This document shows positions 1 through 5,344 of a stretch of 6,003 nt of DNA, one piece after another. Position numbers and translations under genes: made by a program. Position 1 is the first letter of the stretch; every line of letters starts with the position of its first letter. The stretch covers positions 1-6,003 of the forward strand of contig JAFGRZ010000324.1 in NCBI GenBank assembly GCA_016934895.1, read 5' to 3'. The notes under the pieces are model-generated. The model was not told the origin of the DNA and did no database searches. It saw nothing but the letters and a program-made list of their open reading frames with translations. The stretch comes from Candidatus Aminicenantota bacterium (GTDB lineage Bacteria > Acidobacteriota > Aminicenantia > Aminicenantales > UBA8522).

Positions 1-1
1 A

Positions 2-70
2 TTTGACAAGCGGATTGGACTGGGATATAAGACGAAACCGGCTGAAATCCATGAAAAAGGTGACATTTGA
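2..70 (+). CDS. Possible C-terminal tail of an upstream protein (partial)
   Basis: The reading frame from position 2 is open to a TGA at 68-70 and would encode 22 residues ending in KPAEIHEKGDI. The composition is protein-like (charged, mixed), but the stretch is too short to identify. Third-position GC is lower than in the neighbouring genes. The frame starting at position 3 is also open, to a TAG at 99-101, so the call is ambiguous. If real, this is the end of a gene lying mostly outside the window, about 100 bp before the barrel gene on the same strand. It overlaps the promoter match at 3-31; the two are not mutually exclusive. Confidence 0.25.
   Translation, partial: FDKRIGLGYKTKPAEIHEKGDI
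3..31 (+). promoter_or_regulatory. Sigma70-type promoter match upstream of the barrel gene
   Basis: A perfect -35 hexamer TTGACA (3-8) is followed after exactly 17 bp by TATAAG (26-31), five of six matches to the -10 consensus. Transcription would start near position 38, giving a leader of about 130 nt before the ATG at 168. I saw no strong hairpin or riboswitch-like structure in that leader, only a 4-bp stem at 92-103. The match may be coincidental if this stretch is coding sequence of an upstream gene. Confidence 0.45.
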
Positions 71-153
71 CCCATTTCGAGCACAGTCGGTGCCTCCATA
101 GGCCGCTGTCTTGGAGAGGATCATTTTGGCATGGATTTTGCTATTGTCAAAGT

Positions 154-158
154 GGAGG
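154..158 (+). promoter_or_regulatory. Ribosome binding site deciding the barrel gene start
   Basis: GGAGG at 154-158 sits 9 nt before the ATG at 168. It supports this start over the in-frame TTG at 111, which would add 19 residues ahead of the signal peptide. Confidence 0.75.
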
Positions 159-167
159 AAAAAGACG

Positions 168-953
168 ATGAAAAAAACAATCGGCCTGGTCGCCATCCTC
201 ATTCTTTTGCTTCCCGGTCTCGGTTTATCGGACGCGATCTCCGTGCGGCTTGCTTACTTTGTTCCCAGCGCGCAGAGCGAACTCTGGACGATCGAGTTTG
301 AGAACATGAGCTTCCAGAAAGAGGACTTCCGGAACGCCACCTTGGGCATTTTCTACGAACATTTCTTCTCCAGGGAGCTCAGCCTGCTTGTGGGTTTGGA
401 TGTCTACAGTAAAATCAACCTCGGGACCTACCGGGATTATGTGGGCTACTCTTTCGAAGATGGCGATTTCGCTTTCCCCTATCAACACTACGAAGGAGAA
501 TTCGATATCGGCCATCAGCTCGACGTCGCCATCACTCCGGTCCAAGCGTCATTGAAGCTGACGCCGCTCGGCCGCCGCTCCGGTTTCATCCCCTATATCG
601 GCGGCGGTGTTTCGCTCTACATCTGGAAAGTCAAGATGCGGGGAGACATTGTCGATTTCACCGATGAATGGTTCTACGAAGATCCGGATCTAGGTGATGT
701 TCCGATCTACGGTATTTACGCAGTGAATTCCGAGCAGTGGTCCTGGTATTCCGGCGACCGACAGCAGTCCAGGTTTTCCGTGGGCTTCCATGGTTTCGCC
801 GGGGTTATGTTCCCGATCGCCAACCGTCTGGCCATCGAGGCCGAGTTCAAGTACAGCTACGGTAAAGGGAAACTCGGAGATTACTTCGAAGATTTCGACC
901 ATTTCGACCTGAGCAGCTATCAGATCGCCGTCGGCATCAACTACTGGTTCTAG
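168..953 (+). CDS. Outer-membrane beta-barrel protein (porin-like family, function unknown)
   Basis: This encodes a predicted 261-residue outer-membrane beta-barrel. Residues 1-23 form a signal peptide: the basic MKK start, a hydrophobic core GLVAILILLLPGLGL, then a likely cleavage after SDA. The mature part shows alternating hydrophobic/polar strands rich in Tyr, Phe and Gly, such as LSLLVGLDVYS (71-81), FIPYIGGGVSLYIWKV (140-155), FSVGFHGFAGVMFP (203-216) and LAIEAEFKYSYG (221-232). These are separated by acidic, aromatic loops. The protein ends in YQIAVGINYWF, with the terminal Phe recognised by the BAM assembly machinery in outer-membrane proteins. The ATG at 168 is preferred over a TTG at 111: GGAGG (154-158) lies 9 nt upstream, and the ATG places the signal peptide at the N-terminus. 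The size and the closing strands resemble OmpW/OmpA-type 8-stranded barrels, but I cannot assign a substrate. The gene is convergent with the glycosyltransferase gene downstream and appears to be transcribed alone. Confidence 0.85.
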   Translation: MKKTIGLVAILILLLPGLGLSDAISVRLAYFVPSAQSELWTIEFENMSFQKEDFRNATLGIFYEHFFSRELSLLVGLDVYSKINLGTYRDYVGYSFEDGDFAFPYQHYEGEFDIGHQLDVAITPVQASLKLTPLGRRSGFIPYIGGGVSLYIWKVKMRGDIVDFTDEWFYEDPDLGDVPIYGIYAVNSEQWSWYSGDRQQSRFSVGFHGFAGVMFPIANRLAIEAEFKYSYGKGKLGDYFEDFDHFDLSSYQIAVGINYWF

Positions 954-975
954 TATGAGGCGAAACACCCGGCGA

Positions 976-1827
976 TCAGCCGACGTCCCTGCCGCCGCCG
1001 GACTTGAGGAGTAGAGCGCGGTAGCGGTCCGCCTCCGCACGATTTCCGCGCCGCGAGAATCCCCGGCTGAGGATCCGGCACTTCCGGGCCAATTCTTCCC
1101 TGACCAGTCGTTCCTCCTCGGTCGTGAGATCGAGCCCGAGGGCTTTTTCGAGAGCCCGCACGCGGAACCGGTCCATTCCCCAATAACGATGGGAAAGCTG
1201 GTCGGGATGGCCTCCCCGCTTGATGACGAGCGGCCTGGGGATGAGATGGACGGGGTAACGGTGAGCCAGCCGGATCCCAAAGTCATAGTCCTCGCAGACC
1301 GGCAGACTCTCGTCAAAGGTCCCCACTTCTTCGAAGACCTCGCGACGAAAAAGACATGATGACAAGCTGAGGAGGCAGAGAGAAAGGACGCTGTCGAAGA
1401 TCCAGCCCGACGGCTTCTGATGTTTCCGGTGGGGATTGAGGTGTTTCCCCCGCCGCAGCCAGACTTCTTCCGTGGAGCAGACCTTGGCTTCGGGAAAGGC
1501 CTTGAAATATCCCATCTGGACGCCGATCTTCTCTTTTATCCAAAGATCGTCCGAATCTAAAAAAGCGATGACCTCTCCCCGGGCCGACCGCAGACCCCAA
1601 TTTCGGGCGGCGCTGACTCCCCGATGAGGCCGGCTGATCAAGGCCGCACGGCCCCCGAAAGACTCGACCACTTCCCGGGTCTCGTCCTCCGATCCGTCAT
1701 CGACCACAAGAAGCTCGAACCGACGCCCGGGTTCCGGACGGCCGAAATATTCCTGCTCCAGGACGGAGGTGATGGCCTCTCCGAGAAGGGCCGCGCGGTT
1801 GAAGGTCGGGATGATGACCGAGATCAT
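976..1827 (-). CDS. Family 2 glycosyltransferase (GT-A fold)
   Basis: This is a 283-residue cytoplasmic glycosyltransferase that would move a sugar from a nucleotide-sugar donor to an envelope glycan or other acceptor; donor and acceptor cannot be read from the sequence. GT2 hallmarks appear in order: the N-terminal strand VIIPTFNRA (4-12), the nucleotide-binding VVDDGSEDET (41-50), GVSAARNWGL (70-79), the metal-binding DXD-type motif DSDD (91-94), and the catalytic-base region CEDYDFGIRLA (178-188). A charged C-terminal block, GGHPDQLSHRYWGMDRFRVR (205-224), precedes a helical tail. No membrane segment is seen, so it probably acts on the inner face of the membrane. The ATG (1827-1825) overlaps the TGA of the LEA14-like gene as ATGA, and no Shine-Dalgarno sequence precedes it, so translational coupling is likely. 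It is the second and last gene of its unit and converges on the barrel gene with a 22-bp gap. I see no hairpin plus T-run terminator between them. Confidence 0.9.
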   Translation of the reverse strand: MISVIIPTFNRAALLGEAITSVLEQEYFGRPEPGRRFELLVVDDGSEDETREVVESFGGRAALISRPHRGVSAARNWGLRSARGEVIAFLDSDDLWIKEKIGVQMGYFKAFPEAKVCSTEEVWLRRGKHLNPHRKHQKPSGWIFDSVLSLCLLSLSSCLFRREVFEEVGTFDESLPVCEDYDFGIRLAHRYPVHLIPRPLVIKRGGHPDQLSHRYWGMDRFRVRALEKALGLDLTTEEERLVREELARKCRILSRGFSRRGNRAEADRYRALLLKSGGGRDVG

Positions 1828-2678
1828 TGCGCCCGGGAGATCCGGATATCGCCTTTGTGGATGGAATCCAACTCGATGTCCCCCCAGATCGACTCGGCGC
1901 GGGATCTGACAGCCAACTCGCCGGCCGCGGCCGGCTTCTGCATGATATCGAAGACTTCCCGTCCGACCTCGAAGAATTCCAGCATGTGCGGCAAGGAGAG
2001 AGTGATTTCGCCCTGGCTCTCAATCCTTTTCCCCGGGGGAACGACGCCCTCGGCCACGGTCCGGCCGTCAAGATCAAGGCGGTAGGTCAACCGTCCGAGG
2101 ATCATCTCGAAGCTGTTTTTGTTCCGCAGGGTATAAGCGACCGTGAAGTCGGCGCCTCCGATCGTGATTGTTTTTACCTCGACCGGCCGGATCTCGATCT
2201 CGATCGGGCGAAAGATCGGGAATTCTCCTGAAAAAGCGAAGGGGATCTTTTCCTGACGGCCCCGGCTATCGGCGAAAACCATTTCACCGATGACATAGCA
2301 CAGGGCCTTGGGTCCGGCGGCGGCCGCCGGCACCCTCTCTAGGAGGTCGGGATAGGTGATTTTCAGGGGAAGGGAGATCCGTGTGGCCGTCTCCCCGGGC
2401 ACGGGAATCGACTCTTCAAGGGCCGTTCTCAAGACGAAGTAATCGGTGTTCTCGACGACGACGCGGTAATCATATTCGACCAAAGAGTAGGCGGCGCGCT
2501 CGGAATTGGCGATCTCCAGATAAAAGACAAGAACAAGACCGGACCCGTCCATCTCCCGGATCTCTTTTCTCTCCAGGGAGATGGCGATCTTCTTTTTGGA
2601 CGGGACCGCGCCGGGGATGACCGCCGCTGCGAGAAGACAACAGGCCAGAGCTCCCAAAAACCGCTTTTTCGTGTTCAT
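1824..2678 (-). CDS. Exported protein with two LEA14/WHy-like domains
   Basis: This is a 284-residue predicted secreted or periplasmic protein. Residues 1-24 (MNTKKRFLGALACCLLAAAV, then IPGA) form a signal peptide with probable cleavage after Ala24. Cys13 follows ALA, but the hydrophobic stretch before it is too short for a convincing lipobox. The rest appears to be two copies of a beta-sandwich domain resembling LEA type 2/WHy, at about residues 30-150 and 160-280. Each has a strand pair around an Asn: LVLVFYLEIANSERAAYSL in the first copy, and FTVAYTLRNKNSFEMILGRL in the second. In both, a YDYRVVVEN/YRLDLDG-type strand and a PVPGET/VPPGKR turn follow. LEA14-type proteins in plants are linked to desiccation tolerance; bacterial exported versions are mostly uncharacterised, so the function is unknown. 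The ATG at 2678 is chosen because it puts the basic MNTKKR at the start. An in-frame GTG at 2699 would add MYPIIFA, and neither has a Shine-Dalgarno sequence. It is the first gene of the unit, overlapping the glycosyltransferase by 4 nt. Confidence 0.72.
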   Translation of the reverse strand: MNTKKRFLGALACCLLAAAVIPGAVPSKKKIAISLERKEIREMDGSGLVLVFYLEIANSERAAYSLVEYDYRVVVENTDYFVLRTALEESIPVPGETATRISLPLKITYPDLLERVPAAAAGPKALCYVIGEMVFADSRGRQEKIPFAFSGEFPIFRPIEIEIRPVEVKTITIGGADFTVAYTLRNKNSFEMILGRLTYRLDLDGRTVAEGVVPPGKRIESQGEITLSLPHMLEFFEVGREVFDIMQKPAAAGELAVRSRAESIWGDIELDSIHKGDIRISRAQ

Positions 2679-2685
2679 TGCGAAG

Positions 2686-2691
2686 ATTATA
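2686..2691 (-). promoter_or_regulatory. Consensus -10 box (TATAAT) directly upstream of the LEA14-like gene
   Basis: On the minus strand a perfect TATAAT occupies 2691-2686, with 7 nt between it and the ATG at 2678. Transcription would therefore start at or next to the A of the ATG, giving a leaderless or nearly leaderless mRNA, which agrees with the missing Shine-Dalgarno sequence. No good -35 hexamer lies at the usual 16-18 bp: that position is occupied by one of the CCCGGG palindromes, and TTGTCT lies 22 bp away. The promoter may be weak, activator-dependent or spurious. Confidence 0.4.
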
Positions 2692-2706
2692 GGATACACG
2701 ATGACC

Positions 2707-2726
2707 GCCCGGGAGACAAGCCCGGG
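2707..2726. repeat. Paired CCCGGG palindrome in the divergent intergenic region
   Basis: GCCCGGG occurs at 2707-2713 and again at 2720-2726, 13 bp apart. Because CCCGGG is self-complementary, the pair is both a direct repeat and a 6-bp inverted repeat (plus one G-T pair) around a 7-nt loop. It lies between the divergent LEA14-like and nucleotidyltransferase genes, at about the -35 position of the former. It could be an operator or a hairpin; no T-run follows, so it is not a standard terminator. In GC-rich DNA a chance origin is possible. Confidence 0.35.
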
Positions 2727-2813
2727 TCGCCCCCGTATGCAGCTCTTTTCCCATAAGGTATTCAGCTAAGCTTCGCCCCCTTTTGATTCATATTGGAGAC
2801 ATAACGTGCTAAA

Positions 2814-4283
2814 ATGGATTTTCGAGCCGAGACGGCCATGAAGACCATCGAAGTGGATTTCGCCGATAAGGACCTTTTCGTTCGCCTTTTCGGCAGGAAT
2901 GTGTACGCCGTCGGCGGATACGTCCGCGACATGGTCATGGGCCGGCCTTCCGCAGAGGTCGATATCCTTGTCACCGGCTTTCCCCTGGAGGAAATCATCC
3001 GGAGGATCACCCCTCTCGGCAAGGTCGATCTCGTCGGCCGGAGCTTCGGGATCATCAAGTTCACGGTCGGGAAAAAGACCTATGATATCGCGTTGCCCAG
3101 AAAGGATATCCCCGCCGACCAGCCCATCCGCCGCCACAAGGATTTTCGTATCTCGGCCGATCCCTCCCTCCCCGTTGAAAAAGACCTCGAGCGGCGCGAT
3201 TTCCGCTGCAACAGCATGGCCCTCCGGCTGGCGGACGGAACGCTCGTCGATCCTTTCGAGGGGCTGGAGGATACCCGAACCCGTCGCATCCGGCTGACCA
3301 ATCCCCGGGCGTTCCCCGATGATCCCCTGCGCGTACTCAGGGTGGCCCGTTTCGCCTCGGTGCTCGGCTTTTCGGCCGACCCGGAGATCTATGGAATCGC
3401 CAAGGAGATCGACCTCAGCGGCCTGAGCGTGGAGAGGATCAACGAGGAGCTGTTCAAAATTCTCCTTCTTTCGGACCGTCCCTCGATCGGCCTGGAGGAC
3501 CTCTTCAAGCTGGGAGCTCTCCGGCAGCTCTTCCCGGAGCTCTATCGTCTCACGCTTTCCATCCAGGACTCCCTCTTTCACCCGGAGAAGGACGACTTCG
3601 GCCACCACACCGTCTGGGCTCATACTCTCCTGACGGTCGACCAGGCCAAGGCCCTTTCCGCGCTGGCCGGCCTGGATCAAGCGAAAACTCTCGGCCTTCT
3701 CGTGGCCGCGCTCTATCATGACGTCGGCAAACCCGAGACCGCCCACTGGGAATACAAGCGGGGCCGTATGGTCATCACCAACAACGGCCACGATCTGGCC
3801 AGCGAGCGGATCGTCAAGAAGATCCTGGCCCGCTTCCGACTTTTTTCCTGGGGAGGATTGAACCTCAGAAAGACCGTCCCGGTGCTCATCCGCACCCACC
3901 ACCGCCTCTCCGAGCTCTGGGCGAACCGGGAAACGGTCACCAAGAAGGCGTTCAACCGTCTGGCCGCGGAGATCCAGGGGGAGATCGAACTGCTGGTCCT
4001 TCTCGACGCCGCCGACCGGGCCGGGCGCAAAGGGCGGCCGGTCAAATCCCTGGATCGGCAAGGGAAATGGCTCCTCCGGAAATTCGACGAGCTCAATGTC
4101 AGCCGTGAGACTATTCGGCCGCTCATCCGGGGCCGGGATCTGATCGATCTCGGCGTCGCCCCGGGCCCCCCCATGGGAAAGATCCTCAAGCGGCTGTACG
4201 AGATGCAGCTCGATAACGCCTTTGAAACAAAGGCCCAGGGGATCCGGGCCGCTGAGCGTCTCCTCAAGGAGAAAAAAGCATGA
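2814..4283 (+). CDS. cca: CCA-adding/poly(A) polymerase-type tRNA nucleotidyltransferase with HD domain
   Basis: This 489-residue class II nucleotidyltransferase is predicted to add or repair the 3' CCA end of tRNAs in the cytoplasm; an A-adding or poly(A) polymerase role is the alternative. Motifs in order are: VYAVGGYVRD (30-39) with the metal site E48-V49-D50, where Glu replaces the usual first Asp; DIALPRKD (91-98); the sugar-recognition motif RRDFRCNSMA (127-136); DPFEGLED (146-153); and the nucleotide-template helix DDPLRVLRVARF (169-180). An HD phosphohydrolase-like domain follows (about 255-405), with H270, H302-D303 (ALYHDVGKP) and D401. The C-terminal tRNA-binding segment contains IRGRDLIDLGVAPGPPMGKI (438-457). 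It is longer than HD-less bacterial CCA enzymes (about 400 residues), as expected with the extra domain. The ATG at 2814 has only a distant GGAG (2795-2798); Met9 at 2838 is an alternative start with no better ribosome site. Its TGA overlaps the galE ATG as ATGA. I see no clear sigma70 promoter: TTGATT (2783-2788) and TAAAAT (2810-2815) are 21 bp apart. Confidence 0.88.
   Translation: MDFRAETAMKTIEVDFADKDLFVRLFGRNVYAVGGYVRDMVMGRPSAEVDILVTGFPLEEIIRRITPLGKVDLVGRSFGIIKFTVGKKTYDIALPRKDIPADQPIRRHKDFRISADPSLPVEKDLERRDFRCNSMALRLADGTLVDPFEGLEDTRTRRIRLTNPRAFPDDPLRVLRVARFASVLGFSADPEIYGIAKEIDLSGLSVERINEELFKILLLSDRPSIGLEDLFKLGALRQLFPELYRLTLSIQDSLFHPEKDDFGHHTVWAHTLLTVDQAKALSALAGLDQAKTLGLLVAALYHDVGKPETAHWEYKRGRMVITNNGHDLASERIVKKILARFRLFSWGGLNLRKTVPVLIRTHHRLSELWANRETVTKKAFNRLAAEIQGEIELLVLLDAADRAGRKGRPVKSLDRQGKWLLRKFDELNVSRETIRPLIRGRDLIDLGVAPGPPMGKILKRLYEMQLDNAFETKAQGIRAAERLLKEKKA
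4267..4271 (+). promoter_or_regulatory. Ribosome binding site for galE inside the cca end
   Basis: AGGAG at 4267-4271 lies within the last codons of the upstream gene, 8 nt before the galE ATG at 4280. It fixes the galE start and shows that the overlapping gene has its own efficient initiation signal in addition to possible coupling. Confidence 0.8.
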
Positions 4284-5257
4284 AGGTTCTTGTCTGCGGA
4301 GGTGCCGGCTACATCGGCTCTCATACGGTCAAGGCGCTGCTCAGAGAAGGGTATGAGGTGATCGTTTTTGATGACTTTTCCTCGGGCCGCGAAGAGTTGC
4401 TGATCGGAGGCGAGGTCATCCGGGCCGACCTGGACGACAAGGGACCGATCCGCAGGGCCTTTCGATCGCGAGACATCGGCGCCGTTCTCCATTTCGCCTC
4501 GCTCACCCAGGTGGGGGAATCCTACCTCAACCCCCAACGTTATTATACCCACAACCTCAGCACGAGCTTGAACCTCCTCGAAGCCATGCTTGAAGCGGGC
4601 GTCAAGACCATCATCTTTTCCTCGAGCGCCGCGGTTTACGGGATCCCGAAAGAGACGCCGATCACCGAATCTCACCCGCTCAGCCCGATCAACCCTTACG
4701 GATACACCAAGCTTTTCGTCGAGAGGATCCTCCAGGATTATGAGAAGGCCTATGGCTTGAAACACATCTCGCTCCGCTACTTCAACGCCGCCGGCGCCGA
4801 TCCCGACGGGGACCTAGGCGAAATGCACGAACCGGAAACCCACCTTATCCCCAGCATCCTTCTTTTCCTGCTCGGAAAAAAGGAGTCCTTCGAACTCTAC
4901 GGCACCGACTTCCCGACCCCGGACGGAACGGCCGTCCGCGATTATGTCCATGTCACGGACCTGGCCGAGGCCCATGTTTTCGCTTTGCGGCGGCTTCTCA
5001 AAACACCGGAAAGCGAGGCCATCAATCTCGGCGCCAGCCGGGGCTACTCTGTTCTCGAAGTCATCAGTAAGGTTGAAGAGGTGACCGGCCAAAAGGTCCG
5101 CTTTATGGCCAGACCGCAGCGGCTGGGGGATGTGCCCATCCTTCTGGCCTCCAAGGAGAAGGCTGAAAAAAAGCTCGGCTGGAGACCGCGCTTTTCGGAG
5201 CTCGAGACGATCATCGGCACGGCATGGAAATGGCACCGGAAGGCGCCCGGTCGCTGA
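4280..5257 (+). CDS. galE: UDP-glucose/UDP-hexose 4-epimerase
   Basis: This is a 325-residue, full-length cytoplasmic epimerase of the extended short-chain dehydrogenase family. It interconverts UDP-glucose and UDP-galactose through a transient 4-keto intermediate on bound NAD. The Rossmann NAD motif GGAGYIG (7-13) opens the protein. D31-D32 follow beta-strand 2, and HFASLTQVGES (71-81) matches the GalE nucleotide-binding strand. SSSAAVYG (114-121) carries the catalytic Ser/Thr region, and Y140-GYT-K144 is the catalytic YxxxK pair. RYFNAAGADP (166-175) and GTAVRDYVHVTDLAEA (216-231) are strongly GalE-like, and GDVPILLASKEKAEKKLGW (283-301) is the C-terminal sugar-site region. The position corresponding to E. 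coli GalE Tyr299 appears to be Leu288, so N-acetylated substrates may also fit (inference). It overlaps the upstream cca by 4 nt and is probably co-transcribed with it. Its product could feed glycan synthesis, perhaps including the family 2 transferase encoded nearby. Confidence 0.93.
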   Translation: MKVLVCGGAGYIGSHTVKALLREGYEVIVFDDFSSGREELLIGGEVIRADLDDKGPIRRAFRSRDIGAVLHFASLTQVGESYLNPQRYYTHNLSTSLNLLEAMLEAGVKTIIFSSSAAVYGIPKETPITESHPLSPINPYGYTKLFVERILQDYEKAYGLKHISLRYFNAAGADPDGDLGEMHEPETHLIPSILLFLLGKKESFELYGTDFPTPDGTAVRDYVHVTDLAEAHVFALRRLLKTPESEAINLGASRGYSVLEVISKVEEVTGQKVRFMARPQRLGDVPILLASKEKAEKKLGWRPRFSELETIIGTAWKWHRKAPGR

Positions 5258-5297
5258 CAGACCGGAAGGTCAAGACGGCTTTTCTTCTCCGAAAAGG

Positions 5298-5326
5298 TTG
5301 ACGCCTTCCGACTAAAGTGATATAAA
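5298..5326 (+). promoter_or_regulatory. Sigma70-type promoter for the lytic transglycosylase gene
   Basis: TTGACG (5298-5303) and TATAAA (5321-5326) are separated by exactly 17 bp, each one base from consensus. Transcription would start near 5333, only about 12 nt before the ATG at 5345. It lies in the 87-bp gap after galE, so the downstream gene can be expressed independently of the cca-galE pair. Confidence 0.65.
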
Positions 5327-5336
5327 CAAGGATCTT

Positions 5337-5341
5337 AGGAG
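5337..5341 (+). promoter_or_regulatory. Closely spaced ribosome binding site for the transglycosylase gene
   Basis: AGGAG at 5337-5341 is followed by only 3 nt before the ATG at 5345, shorter than the common 5-9 nt. No other in-frame start nearby gives a complete signal peptide, so this start is preferred despite the spacing. Confidence 0.55.
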
Positions 5342-5344
5342 ACA

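Noticed and set aside
111..167. TTG start giving a 19-residue N-terminal extension of the barrel protein
   Set aside because: It would place extra residues before a well-formed signal peptide, while the ATG at 168 has a properly spaced GGAGG.
954..995. Terminator between the convergent barrel and glycosyltransferase genes
   Set aside because: Only a 4-bp stem (CGGC/GCCG) without a T-run is visible; it does not support a call.
1624..2085. Plus-strand open frame of 153 codons
   Set aside because: It is opposite the glycosyltransferase start and the LEA14-like gene end; its translation has no domain or signal and reads as a shadow.
1830..2716. 11-bp repeat CGCCCGGGAGA at 1830-1840 and 2706-2716, near both minus-strand starts
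   Set aside because: A few 11-bp repeats are expected by chance in 6 kb, and more so in GC-rich DNA; distances to the two start codons differ (2 nt versus 27 nt).
2766..4061. 431-codon open frame on the minus strand opposite the cca gene
   Set aside because: It lies almost entirely antisense to a gene with unmistakable CCA-enzyme motifs, has no recognisable domain, and is the usual product of GC-rich codon use read backwards.
3716..4765. 349-codon open frame on the minus strand across the cca/galE junction
   Set aside because: It is antisense to two well-supported genes; its Arg/Ser-rich composition is typical of a shadow frame.
5279..5296. Hairpin CTTTTC/GAAAAG with 6-nt loop after galE as a terminator
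   Set aside because: The stem is short and AT-rich and is not followed by a T-run; it abuts the downstream promoter.
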